Assembly (NCBI RefSeq): GCF_001644575.1 | Contig: NZ_CP015596.1 | Location: 4,216,001 to 4,280,000 of the forward strand | Length of the DNA: 64,000 bases | DNA from: Mycobacterium adipatum | GTDB taxonomy: Bacteria > Actinomycetota > Actinomycetes > Mycobacteriales > Mycobacteriaceae | Direction of reading: 5' to 3' | Part shown: in pieces, positions 39,223 through 47,986 of the stretch | Layout of the letters: every line of letters starts with the position of its first letter | How positions within the stretch are numbered: the first letter of the stretch is position 1 | The notes under the pieces: model-generated | The model's input: only the letters and a program-made list of their open reading frames with translations | Database searches by the model: none | What the model was told of the DNA's origin: nothing | Position numbers and translations under genes: made by a program

Positions 39223-40062
39223 ATGACATCGGCAGCTGCGGCGCCAAACATCGGCTTGAGCGATGAGAACACCATCCCCGCCCTCGGCATCGGCGTGGGC
39301 GGTCTCTCGGACACCGAGGCCGAGAAGGCGGTGGCGACCGCACTGGAAATCGGTGTCCGCCTTATCGATACCGCGGCCGCCTACGGCAACGAGGAGGGCG
39401 TCGGCCGGGCCATCGCGGCCTCCGGCGTGCCGCGCGCCGAGATCTTCCTCACCACCAAACTCGACATCCCCAACCTGGGATTCCAGGCGTCCCAGGATGC
39501 CGCGAAGGCCAGCCTGCAGCGACTCGGCCAGGACTATGTCGACCTGTACCTGATCCACTGGCCCGGTGCCGACAGCGGCAAGTATGTGGACAGCTGGGGC
39601 GGGTTGTTGAAGGTGCAGGGCGACGGCCTCGCCAAGTCCATCGGTGTCGCCAACTTCACCTCAGAAGATCTGTCCACCATCATCGACCTCACCTATGTGG
39701 TGCCGACGGTCAACCAGATCGAACTGCACCCACAGCTGGTGCAGACCGAACTCCGCGCCGACCATGCCGAGCGGGGCATCGTCACGCAGGCCTACAGCCC
39801 GCTGGGCGTCGGCACGCTGCTGGAGCACCCGACGGTCACCTCGGTCGCCGGCGAGTACGACCGCACGCCCGCCCAGGTGCTGATCCGCTGGAGCCTGCAG
39901 ATGGGCAATGCGGTCGTTTTCCGTTCGACGTCCGCGGAACGCATTGCGCAGAACTTCGACGTGTTCGACTTCGAGCTGGCCCACGAGCATCTGGCCGCGC
40001 TGACCGCCCTCGACGACGGCACCCGGTTCCGTCCGGATCCGGCCACCTACACCGGGGAGTAA
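39223..40062 (+). CDS. Aldo-keto reductase, Rv2971-like
   Basis: 279 residues, about half identical by eye to the preceding paralogue and closer to M. tuberculosis Rv2971 ([23 protein letters not shown] region). Tetrad: [24 protein letters not shown]. It differs from its neighbour in the cofactor loop: [21 protein letters not shown] instead of IPKSV, that is Arg replacing the usual Lys at the 2'-phosphate site. It probably detoxifies aldehydes or ketones in the cytoplasm and is co-transcribed with the first AKR gene. Confidence 0.93.
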   Translation: MTSAAAAPNIGLSDENTIPALGIGVGGLSDTEAEKAVATALEIGVRLIDTAAAYGNEEGVGRAIAASGVPRAEIFLTTKLDIPNLGFQASQDAAKASLQRLGQDYVDLYLIHWPGADSGKYVDSWGGLLKVQGDGLAKSIGVANFTSEDLSTIIDLTYVVPTVNQIELHPQLVQTELRADHAERGIVTQAYSPLGVGTLLEHPTVTSVAGEYDRTPAQVLIRWSLQMGNAVVFRSTSAERIAQNFDVFDFELAHEHLAALTALDDGTRFRPDPATYTGE

Positions 40063-40080
40063 CTCCCCCGGCTCGCCGGA

Positions 40081-41223
40081 CTACCCGACAGGTGCCGGTG
40101 CCTTCTGGGTCTGTGACGCCGAGACCGTCAGCGCGGCAAAGGCACTCAGCCCGGCGATGACGAAACACAGCGCCGTGTACCAGAGACTGCCGACCGGGTC
40201 ACCGTTGTCGGTGACACCGTCGACCGCTCCGAGGTAGGCGGGCAGCGCGGTCACCCACAACACCGCCATCACGGCCAGGTAGCCGACACTGAAGCGCACC
40301 ATCAACGGATTCGCGTACCGCGACTCGGTGGCGCCGGCCGGCGTATTGCGCAGTCGCTGCCACTGTTTGACCAGCACCGGCGCCGCGACGGCGGCGATCA
40401 CCACGAGCTCCAGCGCGTACACCACGCCCATCACGGTGACGTTCGTGAACGATCCGATGACCGTCGCGGGGGCGGGCAGCAACACCGTGCCGATCGAGGC
40501 CAGCAGCCCGATGACAATGGTGCGCCAGATGATTGCCCACCCGCTGAAGCGTCGGCCGCGGTCGGCGTGACGGCCGACGAAGAACTGCACACAGAAGGCC
40601 AGCGACATCGGCCACAGCGCGGCGAACACCACGACGCTGGGCAGCGGCACCGCGTCCAGGAACGGCTGATTCATCGGATGATCCAGCGTCCACTCCCACC
40701 AGCGCAGTTGCGGGCCCAGGTGGTCGAAGATCTCGTAGAAGGCGTGGTGCACGAAGCCGACACAGACCGCACCGACCAGCGTGCCGTAACGGCGAAACAC
40801 CCCAAGGGTTCTGACGATCTCGAAGGCGATCGTCGCCATCATGGGGTAGATCGCCACGATGTAGAGCGGTAGGCGACCCCACAGGAAGTCGACGGTGAAC
40901 ACGTTGTGCGCGAACATGGTGTCGACGTGCTCGGCGATGCCGAACTGCGCCGGAAAGTACAGCGGCGGTTCGATGATCAGCAGGTAGGCGATGGCACCGA
41001 ACCACAGCGCGATGTTGGTCGCGTCACCGTGACGACGAAGCCGGATCACCGCGTAGACCAGCGCCAGGATCGCACCGAGAATGACGGTGAGTTCGAGCAC
41101 CGGAAGTGTCCAGTTCTCCAGGCCGAACGGGCTGCGCAGCTCGACCAGTCCGCCGGCCTCCGCACAGGAGAAGCCCAGCCGCTCGGCGAGTTGCTCGAAT
41201 GTGGGTGCACACAGATCAGACAT
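40081..41223 (-). CDS. Polytopic integral membrane protein, unknown function
   Basis: 380 residues from the ATG at 41223 (MSDLCAPTFEQLAERLGF). About nine to ten hydrophobic segments are seen, for example VLELTVILGAILALVYAVI, IALWFGAIAYLLIIEPPLYF, LYIVAIYPMMATIAFEIV and SVGYLAVMAVLWVTALPAY. Several His residues lie near the membrane (FVHHAFYEIFDHLG). I do not recognise a named family. Its start overlaps the end of the PF10118-type hydrolase by 8 bases, so the two form an operon, probably under the divergent TetR regulator. Confidence 0.75.
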   Translation of the reverse strand: MSDLCAPTFEQLAERLGFSCAEAGGLVELRSPFGLENWTLPVLELTVILGAILALVYAVIRLRRHGDATNIALWFGAIAYLLIIEPPLYFPAQFGIAEHVDTMFAHNVFTVDFLWGRLPLYIVAIYPMMATIAFEIVRTLGVFRRYGTLVGAVCVGFVHHAFYEIFDHLGPQLRWWEWTLDHPMNQPFLDAVPLPSVVVFAALWPMSLAFCVQFFVGRHADRGRRFSGWAIIWRTIVIGLLASIGTVLLPAPATVIGSFTNVTVMGVVYALELVVIAAVAAPVLVKQWQRLRNTPAGATESRYANPLMVRFSVGYLAVMAVLWVTALPAYLGAVDGVTDNGDPVGSLWYTALCFVIAGLSAFAALTVSASQTQKAPAPVG

Positions 41224-42142
41224 CGGCCACCTTCTTCCCCGCCGTGTACCACTGGGTGACGTCATAACCGGCGTCGAAGCGATCGAACCATTCTCCGGCC
41301 AGCACGGGGAGTTTTTCGTGTTCCGGGTTGTGGCCGGGGATCTGGCTGCGCACGATGCCGGCCAGCGCAGCGGCCATCTCGCGCTTGGGCAGATGGGCGA
41401 ACGCGTTGGCGAGCGGACCGTAGTCGGGGCGGCGTCCGATGCGGGTGAGGAACTGGTTCTTGCGCCGTTCCAGGGCGAAGGTCGACACCGCGTCGACCTT
41501 GCGCACCTCCAGCGGGATGTGCTTGTTGAAGCCGTCGCACGCCAACCGGACGACGTCCATCACATGTTTGAAGATCGACGGTGCCACCCGCATCCGGTAC
41601 CAGGGATCATCGACGAGTCCGTCGTAGATGATCAGCGCGGAACTGCGGTGCTCGACCTCCTCGACGAAATGCCACAGGAACAGCGAGGCCACCCGGTCGT
41701 CGCCGGGGGCGAACAACGTGTCGTCGTGGTCGAGCATCAGTTTGAAGACCGGCGTGAAGGTCGCCTCCAGATCGGCGGTATAGGCCAGCCGGTACTTCAG
41801 CGGCTTGGTCTCCACGAGTTCGTCGTAGGCGGCGATCACCGCATCCAGGGTCTCCTTGAGCGCCGGATAGGCCTTGATCAGCCCGCGCGCATGCTGCCGG
41901 TGAGCCATCGAATGCTGGCCCTCCTGCCGCGTGAACGCGTCGGCCTCTTCGGCGATCACCGGCTCGGTGAGCAGCGGTTTCGCTTCCGCCATCGTGGTGA
42001 CGATCATCTTCTCGAACGCGATGGCCAGAAACGACACCGCGTTGGCCATGGCGGAGAACGCCGGGTTGGTCTCATTCCACAGGAACGGCACGTCGTGGTC
42101 GGCGAAACCGAACCGCATCTTGCGCACTTGAAGCTGAGTCAT
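41216..42142 (-). CDS. Metal-dependent hydrolase, PF10118-type
   Basis: 308 residues from the ATG at 42142 (MTQLQVRKMRFGFADHDVPFLW). The protein is all-helical with paired metal-binding patterns, including EADAFTRQEGQHSMAHRQH and HFVEEVEHRSSAL. These resemble diiron-carboxylate (ferritin-like) helices, as in the Metal_hydrol family. Similar mycobacterial genes often lie beside TetR regulators. The substrate is unknown; from the context it could be a lipid or hydrophobic compound. It shares the divergent promoter with the TetR gene. Confidence 0.8.
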   Translation of the reverse strand: MTQLQVRKMRFGFADHDVPFLWNETNPAFSAMANAVSFLAIAFEKMIVTTMAEAKPLLTEPVIAEEADAFTRQEGQHSMAHRQHARGLIKAYPALKETLDAVIAAYDELVETKPLKYRLAYTADLEATFTPVFKLMLDHDDTLFAPGDDRVASLFLWHFVEEVEHRSSALIIYDGLVDDPWYRMRVAPSIFKHVMDVVRLACDGFNKHIPLEVRKVDAVSTFALERRKNQFLTRIGRRPDYGPLANAFAHLPKREMAAALAGIVRSQIPGHNPEHEKLPVLAGEWFDRFDAGYDVTQWYTAGKKVADV

Positions 42143-42164
42143 GCCGGGCAAACTATCACACGAC

Positions 42165-42190
42165 CATACATATCTACGTATGACTGTATG
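42165..42190. promoter_or_regulatory. Candidate TetR operator in the divergent promoter
   Basis: CATACA at 42165-42170 and TGTATG at 42185-42190 are perfect inverted arms with a 14-base spacer. An inner GTATG at 42178-42182 also pairs with the left CATAC. The segment is strikingly AT-rich for this genome. It lies between the PF10118-type gene start (42142) and the TetR gene start (42238), the expected place for autoregulation by the TetR protein. Confidence 0.55.
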
Positions 42191-42237
42191 ATTACCGGAG
42201 CGTGCTACGGTCGCGTACCGCCGAGAGGAAGTTGGCC

Positions 42238-42861
42238 ATGGCACGCAGGCGCGGGTGGGGTGGAAATCCGCCGCAGACCGATGAAGAGGCCACCCAGCGC
42301 ATCATCACGGCCGCCGTCGACCTGATCAGCGCCACCGGGTCCGCCGTCTCACTGGCCGAGGTGGCCAATTCACTGGGCATCATCCGCCAGACCGTCTACC
42401 GCTACTTCCCGACCTCCGATGCGTTGATGCGCGCGGTGGCAATGGGTTCCGTCGATGCCTTCCTGGACCGTCTCGCCGCGAGTGTGCGCGGGATCCACGA
42501 CCCCGCCGACGCACTGACCCAGGGCACCGTGTTCACCCTCGACGAGGTCAGCCGAACCCCGCATCTGGGCATCCTGCTCTCAGAGTCCTACCCGCACAAC
42601 CACAGTGAAGACCTCACCTCTGCGGAGGCCCGTGCGATCGGGATGCGCATGGTCGACCGGTTCGACGTGGACTGGGCCGCGCACGGATACGACGAGGCGA
42701 GCCTGCAGGAGCTGGTGGAGTTCACCTTGCGGATCATGTTGTCCTTTTTCGTCGCACCCAATGACGGGCAACGCTCACCCGAAGAGCTTCGAAAATTTCT
42801 GCGGCGCTGGCTCGGTGGCGCAGTGGCCGCTCAGCGCATCGAACAATGTCCCGGCGGTTGA
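42238..42861 (+). CDS. TetR-family transcriptional regulator
   Basis: 207 residues from the ATG at 42238, after AGAGGA. The N-terminal helix-turn-helix is EATQRIITAAVDLI, then SLAEVANSLGIIRQTVYRYF, canonical TetR. The basic head MARRRGWGG may contact DNA. The ligand domain includes LSESYPHNHSEDL and an Arg-rich C-terminus. It is divergent from the hydrolase/membrane-protein operon and probably represses it and itself through the dyad at 42165-42190. The ligand is unknown. Confidence 0.9.
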   Translation: MARRRGWGGNPPQTDEEATQRIITAAVDLISATGSAVSLAEVANSLGIIRQTVYRYFPTSDALMRAVAMGSVDAFLDRLAASVRGIHDPADALTQGTVFTLDEVSRTPHLGILLSESYPHNHSEDLTSAEARAIGMRMVDRFDVDWAAHGYDEASLQELVEFTLRIMLSFFVAPNDGQRSPEELRKFLRRWLGGAVAAQRIEQCPGG

Positions 42862-42884
42862 ACCACTTGCCTTATGGTTAGCCC

Positions 42885-44492
42885 GTGGAAGGGACGCCGT
42901 TCGGCCGATACCGCCTGGTGAAGGTGCTGGGCCGCGGCGGCATGGGCGAGGTCTGGCAGGCCTACGACACCGCGATGAACCGGGTCGTCGCGCTGAAGGT
43001 GCTGCCCCCGAACCTCGCCGACGACGACACCTACCAACGGCGATTTCGACGCGAAGCCCAGATGGCGGCCGGCCTCGACGAACCGCATATCGTGCCGATC
43101 CACGATTTCGGCGAGATCGACGGACGTCTCTACGTCACCATGCGGCTGATCGAGGGCAGGACTGTCCACGAGTTGCTCGAGACGGGGCCGATGACCGTCC
43201 CGCGCGCGGTCGCCATCACCGAGCAGATCGCGGCGGCGCTGCACGCCGCGCATCGCGTCGGGCTGGTGCACCGCGACGTCAAGCCATCCAACATCCTGGT
43301 GACCGACGAGGATTTCGCGTACCTGATCGACTTCGGGATAGCCCGCACGGCCGGGGCCACCAAACTGACCAGCACGGGGTCCACCATCGGCACCCTGGCG
43401 TATATGGCGCCCGAGCGACTGTCCACCGACACCTGTGACGCCCGCGCCGACGTGTACGCCCTGACCTGCGTGCTGTACGAGTGCCTCACCGGATCACAGC
43501 CCTTTCCGGGCGACAGTGTGGAACGCCAGATCACCGGGCACCTCACCCTTGCACCGCCGCGGCCCTCGGCCATGCAGCCGGCGGTGAGCGCCCAAATGGA
43601 CCAGGTCATCGCCACCGGCATGGCCAAGAATCCCGAGCACCGGTACGCCAGCACCCGGGATCTCGCGATCGCCGCGCGGGCCGCCGTGGCCCCGCCGCCC
43701 GCGGCCGCCGGGCAACCCACCGCACCCGGCTGGCCGGTACCGATCCCCTATCCGTCGTCGGGTTTCACCCCCGCCCCCCATCAACAGCATTGGCCCTCGG
43801 CACCCGCGCCGCACTGGCAGCAACCGCCCACACCGGCCCGGCCCTGGTGGCGGGGGCCGGCGATCCTGATCCCGATCGGCCTGGCGGCCATGCTGGCGGT
43901 CGCCGTGACCGCGGCGGTTCTGGTTCTCAGCGGTGACGACGATCCCGCGCCGGGTCAGCAGATCGCCAGCGCGACTGAAACTCGCAGCCGCAACGGTAGT
44001 ACCAATACCACTGCACCGCAGAGCAATCCGCCGACCGCGACACCGACGCCGGTGAACCCGTCGCAGATGCAGACCGCCGAAGGCCTGTCCGGCCTGCTGC
44101 AGACGATGCGCGACAAGTTCGGCGACACCATGGGATTTTCCCTGGTGGTCTACCCCACCTATGCGGTTTACGACCGGCCTGACCCGACGAACTCCAAGGT
44201 CGAGCAGAGTTTCACCTACCGCGGCGACGGTTGGCAGGACTGGGGCTCCCCGATGTCGACGGGCGCCTTCGATTACCTGGCCGACCTCAGCCAGATCGAC
44301 GCGACCGCAGTGGCCGCAGTCCTCGCGGATGCGCCCCGGCACACGGGCGCCCCGGTCGGCTCGGAGAGCTACCTCATCATCGAAGGCGCCGAGGGCGGCG
44401 GCCTGGAACTGGCGATCCACTCCACCGCCCCCGGAACCGGCTTCATGCAGCTCAATCCGGACGGCAGCATCGCCAAGGTGTTTCCGCCGTGA
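42885..44492 (+). CDS. Transmembrane Ser/Thr protein kinase, Pkn-type
   Basis: 535 residues from the GTG at 42885. The kinase domain (about 8-265) has the Gly loop GRGGMGEV at 16-23, ATP-binding K38, catalytic HRDVKPSN with D131, DFG at 149-151, and GTLAYMAPE in the activation segment. A Pro-rich juxtamembrane region (268-322) precedes one helix (325-347, ILIPIGLAAMLAVAVTAAVLV). The external domain (about 390-535) has no PASTA repeats, so it is nearer PknE/PknF/PknH in style than PknB. The gene overlaps a TetR gene by 4 bases (GTGA), suggesting one transcript. The signal sensed is unknown. Confidence 0.92.
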   Translation: MEGTPFGRYRLVKVLGRGGMGEVWQAYDTAMNRVVALKVLPPNLADDDTYQRRFRREAQMAAGLDEPHIVPIHDFGEIDGRLYVTMRLIEGRTVHELLETGPMTVPRAVAITEQIAAALHAAHRVGLVHRDVKPSNILVTDEDFAYLIDFGIARTAGATKLTSTGSTIGTLAYMAPERLSTDTCDARADVYALTCVLYECLTGSQPFPGDSVERQITGHLTLAPPRPSAMQPAVSAQMDQVIATGMAKNPEHRYASTRDLAIAARAAVAPPPAAAGQPTAPGWPVPIPYPSSGFTPAPHQQHWPSAPAPHWQQPPTPARPWWRGPAILIPIGLAAMLAVAVTAAVLVLSGDDDPAPGQQIASATETRSRNGSTNTTAPQSNPPTATPTPVNPSQMQTAEGLSGLLQTMRDKFGDTMGFSLVVYPTYAVYDRPDPTNSKVEQSFTYRGDGWQDWGSPMSTGAFDYLADLSQIDATAVAAVLADAPRHTGAPVGSESYLIIEGAEGGGLELAIHSTAPGTGFMQLNPDGSIAKVFPP

Positions 44493-45145
44493 CGGCCACC
44501 GCACCCCGCCGCGCGCTGCGCAGGGATGCCGAACGCAATCGGCAGCGCGTGCTCGACGCCGCCCGCGATCTGTTCGCCCAGCGGGGCCTGGAGGCCACCC
44601 TCAACGACGTGGCGGAGCACGCGCACGTCGGGGTCGGCACGGTCTACCGACGTTTCGCCACCAAACAGGAACTGCTCGACGCGATCTTCGAAAGCGCCAT
44701 CGACCAGATGGTGGCGCTCGCCGAATCTGCATTGGAGCATCCGAACTCGTGGGACGGCTTCGTCTGGTTCGTGGAGCAGCTGTGCGAGCTGACGGCCAGC
44801 GATCGGGGACTACGGCAGATGGTCTACAGCACCGCCTACGGCGGCTACCCTGTCGAATGCGCCCGATCCCGCCTGGTGCCGCCGATCTCGCAACTGTTCG
44901 AACGGGCCCGCGCCGACGGACATCTGCGGGCGGATGCCGAACACACCGACATGCCGATCCTCAGTCTGCTGGCCGGCACCGTGAGTGAATGGGCCGGCCA
45001 TGTGGAACCCGACCTGTGGCGCCGCTATGTCGCGCTGTTACTCGATGGTCTGCGTCACCGCGACGGCCAGACCCCGCTGCCCGTCGATGCGCTCGATGAC
45101 GATCAGATGGACACGGCCATGCACGGCTGGCAGCCGGCAGGGTGA
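44489..45145 (+). CDS. TetR-family regulator translationally coupled to the kinase
   Basis: 218 residues from the GTG at 44489, which forms GTGA with the kinase stop. HTH: ERNRQRVLDAARDLFAQRGLEATLNDVAEHAHVGVGTVYRRF. The C-terminal domain fits the TetR_C SBDT-like group seen in mycobacteria (SDRGLRQMVYSTAYGGY). Direct overlap with a Ser/Thr kinase is unusual and raises the possibility that the regulator is a kinase substrate; nothing in the sequence proves this. The stop faces the serine-hydrolase gene 4 bases away. Confidence 0.88.
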   Translation: MTATAPRRALRRDAERNRQRVLDAARDLFAQRGLEATLNDVAEHAHVGVGTVYRRFATKQELLDAIFESAIDQMVALAESALEHPNSWDGFVWFVEQLCELTASDRGLRQMVYSTAYGGYPVECARSRLVPPISQLFERARADGHLRADAEHTDMPILSLLAGTVSEWAGHVEPDLWRRYVALLLDGLRHRDGQTPLPVDALDDDQMDTAMHGWQPAG

Positions 45146-45149
45146 AAGC

Positions 45150-45965
45150 CTACGGGCCCAGTAGAATTCGGGACAGCTCGGTGGTCGTCTCGACCCCGTC
45201 GTCGTAGCCGCCCTCGCCACCGAGACCGTTCATGATGGCCAAGGTGTAACGCTGGCCCGGTCCGGCGAATCCGACGGTGTTGACCACCCAGCCGCCCTCC
45301 TCCTGCGACCAGCCGTTCTTGTTGCCGGGGGCCATCGCGGCGCCGGCACCCCAAACACCCCACTGCTGCGCGGCATCCACCCGTTGCATCTCGGCGATCA
45401 CGGCGGCGGAGTTGGCCGGCGTGAGTCCGGTCAGCACGTAGTTCATCAGGGCGTCGAAATCGTCCGCGGTACCTTTCTGGAAGCCCCAGTACGGGTAGAC
45501 GTCCCCGAATCCCGGCTGGGGCGCCACGTTCGTCATCCCGTAGCGGGAGAAGTTCGCATTGAACACATTCGCCGTCCCGCCATAGCGCGACCACAGCGAG
45601 TCCGCCGCGGAGTTGTCCGACCGGCGCAACATCGCGGCCATCTGTTCCCGGTCGGCGGCGGTGAGGCGCAAGGCGCCGGCCTGCTCGCGGCTGAGCAAGT
45701 CGGCCACCATCGCCAGTTTGATGGTCGACGCGGTCCAGATCGGTGTCCCCGCCGCGGCACTGCGGTAGCGCACACCGGTGACACGGTCACGCAGCACGAA
45801 ACCGACCGTGCCCGGGCGGTCGGCGAGGTACGCCTCGGCCGCAGAAATGCGTTGCCGGAGGACACATTCGTGGCCTTCGGTGGTGCAACTTGCCGAGGCC
45901 ACCGGAGCCATGACCAGGCTCACCGACAGCATCCAGAGCACGGCCAGCGCGCGGCAGCGTCTCAC
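45150..45965 (-). CDS. Exported class A beta-lactamase-like serine hydrolase
   Basis: 271 residues with a signal peptide (1-26; ALAVLWMLSVSLVMAPVASA then SC). Penicillin-binding motifs: S80-T-I-K83 as SxxK, S116-D-N118, and K216-N-G218 in the KTG position. The class A deacylating motif ExxLN is not seen in the omega region (NVAPQPGFGDVYPYW). The enzyme may therefore be a D,D-peptidase, esterase or poor beta-lactamase rather than an efficient one. It begins within the stop of the DsbA-like gene (4-base overlap), suggesting coupled expression. It has Cys residues (C27, C34) that could form a disulfide. Confidence 0.8.
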   Translation of the reverse strand: MRRCRALAVLWMLSVSLVMAPVASASCTTEGHECVLRQRISAAEAYLADRPGTVGFVLRDRVTGVRYRSAAAGTPIWTASTIKLAMVADLLSREQAGALRLTAADREQMAAMLRRSDNSAADSLWSRYGGTANVFNANFSRYGMTNVAPQPGFGDVYPYWGFQKGTADDFDALMNYVLTGLTPANSAAVIAEMQRVDAAQQWGVWGAGAAMAPGNKNGWSQEEGGWVVNTVGFAGPGQRYTLAIMNGLGGEGGYDDGVETTTELSRILLGP

Positions 45966-46621
45966 CCCAGCGCCCTGTCGATGGCATCGCGCAGATCTTC
46001 GGATCGCTGCACCGGGATCTGCTCGTCGCCGATGAAGAAGGTGGGGGTGCCCCGCACGCCCAGCATCTCGCCATCACGTTGATCGACGCGAATGCGCTCC
46101 AGGGTTGCCGGGTCGGTATAGGCGGCGTCGAATTCCGCCATATCGAGTCCGAGACCCGCGGCGAAGCCCCGGAAGACGTCGTCGGCGGGCGTGCGCCGTT
46201 CGCCCCATTCCGGTTGTGTGTCGAACATCTTCTGGTACATCGCCTCCAGCCTGCCCTGCTGCGCGGCGGCTTCCACGGCGCGCGCGGCGCGTTCGCCGTT
46301 GACGTGACCCGCCAGCGGGAAGTACCGCAGGACGAATTCGACGCGGTCGCCGTACTCGTCGCGCAGGTCTTCGACGATGGGATAGGCGGCCCGGCAGCCT
46401 TCGCATTCGAAGTCGAGGAACTCGACAAACGTCACCCGGGCATCCTGCGGATCGTTGAGGCGGTGGCTACTGTCGCGTACCACCGCCACGGCGCCGGTGG
46501 CCGGACTCTGGGCGGCGCGACGATCATCGCCACGGGTGGCCAGCACCACCACACCGACGGCAACGATCACCAGCACGGCCACGGCGGTCACCCAGACGCG
46601 GCCCGCGCGGGTCTTCAACAC
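45962..46621 (-). CDS. DsbA-like thioredoxin-fold protein, membrane anchored
   Basis: 219 residues from the GTG at 46621, chosen because GGGGGAGAG lies 6-7 bases before it; a GTG at 46642 is the alternative. One N-terminal helix (VWVTAVAVLVIVAVGVVVLA) anchors it. The active site is C73-E-G-C76 (FLDFECEGCRAAYP), not the CPHC of the other DsbA here, and the cis-Pro loop is VRGTPTFFIG. It resembles DsbG/DsbC-like or BdbD-type proteins. It is first in a two-gene operon with the exported serine hydrolase, so it may oxidise that partner. Confidence 0.85.
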   Translation of the reverse strand: MLKTRAGRVWVTAVAVLVIVAVGVVVLATRGDDRRAAQSPATGAVAVVRDSSHRLNDPQDARVTFVEFLDFECEGCRAAYPIVEDLRDEYGDRVEFVLRYFPLAGHVNGERAARAVEAAAQQGRLEAMYQKMFDTQPEWGERRTPADDVFRGFAAGLGLDMAEFDAAYTDPATLERIRVDQRDGEMLGVRGTPTFFIGDEQIPVQRSEDLRDAIDRALG

Positions 46622-46676
46622 GGCATCTCTCCCCCGCCGCACGGCTCACGGTGCGCCGCGCGGCCTTGACGTGCAT

Positions 46677-46695
46677 CTACGTAGCTAGTACGTAG
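46677..46695. promoter_or_regulatory. 19-bp dyad in the shared dsbA-like / L,D-transpeptidase promoter
   Basis: CTACGTAGCTAGTACGTAG has perfect 7-base arms (CTACGTA / TACGTAG). It lies between divergent genes whose starts are at 46621 and 46740. A TAGAAT (-10-like) at 46693-46698 overlaps its right end and TTGACG at 46666-46671 precedes it, though their spacing (21) is long. The overlap suggests repression. TAC/GTA half-sites recall BlaI/MecI operators, and blaI lies 2.2 kb away; this link is inference. Confidence 0.55.
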
Positions 46696-46739
46696 AATGT
46701 TAGCGCACGGGCACTTCGACGGACGGCAGGACAACGGGG

Positions 46740-47945
46740 ATGAGGAGCGCGACGCGAGTGAGGGCAACCGGCCTGCTGGCCGTGGTCACCGTACTGGCGG
46801 TGCTGACCGGGTTGACGGCCTGCACCTCGGCTCCCGCGCCACCGCAGGCGCAGACGGTATCGAACAAGGGCACGCCCTACGGAGATCTGCTCGTTCCCAC
46901 CTTGAAGGCATCGGTGCGCGACGGCGCCATCGGGGTCTCGGTCGAGCAACCGGTGACCGTCAGTGTCGAGGCAGGCGTGCTTGGCGAGGTGCGGCTGGTC
47001 AATGCGCAGGGCCGGGTTGTGGAAGGTGAATTGAGCCCCGACGGTGTCTCTTGGCGCTCCGCCGAACCGCTGGGATACAACAAGCAGTACACGCTCGAGG
47101 CCGATGCGTTCGGCCTGGGCGGGGTGACCCATACCAGCGCCACCTTCGAAACCCACTCCCCGCAGAACCTGACCATGCCCTACGTCACGCCCGGCGACGG
47201 TGCGGTGGTCGGTGTGGGCCAGCCGATTTCGGTGAACTTCGACGAGGTCATTGGAGACCGCCTCGCGGCGCAACGGGCCATCACCGTCACCACGACACCC
47301 GAGGTGGAGGGTGCGTTCTACTGGCTCAACGGTCGTGAGGTCCGCTGGCGACCCGCGCAGTACTGGAAGCCCGGCACCACGGTGGAGGTCCGAGTCAAGA
47401 CCTACGGCGTGGATCTGGGCGACGGGCTGTTCGGCCAGGACGATGTCACCACCCGGTTCACCATCGGCGACGAGGTCATTGCGACCGCCGACGACGCCAC
47501 CAAGACGCTGACGGTGCGGGTCAACGGCGAAGTGGCCAAGACCATGCCGATCTCGATGGGCAAGGACTCCACCCCCACCGACAACGGCAGCTACATCGTC
47601 GCCGAGCGCCTCGCCGACATGGTGATGGATTCGTCGACCTACGGCGTGCCGGTGAACTCGCCCGACGGGTACCGCACGGAGGTCAAGTGGGCCACCCGGA
47701 TGTCCTACAGCGGAATCTTCGTGCACGCCGCGCCGTGGTCGGTGGGCAGTCAGGGCCGGGCGAACGTCAGTCACGGCTGCCTCAACGCCAGCACCGAGAA
47801 CGCGAAATGGTTCTACGACAACACCAAACCCGGTGACATCGTCGAGGTGGTCAACACCGTCGGGGCGACGCTGCCCGGCACCGACGGTCTCGGCGACTGG
47901 AACATCCCGTGGGAGCAGTGGAAAGCGGGTAACGCCGCGGCCTGA
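46740..47945 (+). CDS. L,D-transpeptidase lipoprotein (LdtB/LdtMt2-like)
   Basis: 401 residues. A signal peptide ends in the lipobox LTAC with C28 as the lipidated residue. Two Ig-like domains (about 50-145 and 146-245) precede the YkuD catalytic domain. The catalytic motif has H329 ([14 protein letters not shown]), H345 and nucleophile C347 (SHGCLN). Length and layout match M. tuberculosis LdtMt2 (408 residues). It makes 3-3 cross-links in peptidoglycan outside the membrane and is inhibited by carbapenems. It is divergent from the DsbA-like/serine-hydrolase operon and converges on blaR. Confidence 0.94.
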   Translation: MRSATRVRATGLLAVVTVLAVLTGLTACTSAPAPPQAQTVSNKGTPYGDLLVPTLKASVRDGAIGVSVEQPVTVSVEAGVLGEVRLVNAQGRVVEGELSPDGVSWRSAEPLGYNKQYTLEADAFGLGGVTHTSATFETHSPQNLTMPYVTPGDGAVVGVGQPISVNFDEVIGDRLAAQRAITVTTTPEVEGAFYWLNGREVRWRPAQYWKPGTTVEVRVKTYGVDLGDGLFGQDDVTTRFTIGDEVIATADDATKTLTVRVNGEVAKTMPISMGKDSTPTDNGSYIVAERLADMVMDSSTYGVPVNSPDGYRTEVKWATRMSYSGIFVHAAPWSVGSQGRANVSHGCLNASTENAKWFYDNTKPGDIVEVVNTVGATLPGTDGLGDWNIPWEQWKAGNAAA

Positions 47946-47986
47946 TCGCCAGTGGTTCGGCGGGCAGGAGTGCAGCGACTCGGGGA

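Noticed and set aside
45150..45965. Calling the serine hydrolase blaC
   Set aside because: The Glu166-type ExxLN motif is missing and the KTG box is KNG, so a true class A beta-lactamase assignment is not supported.
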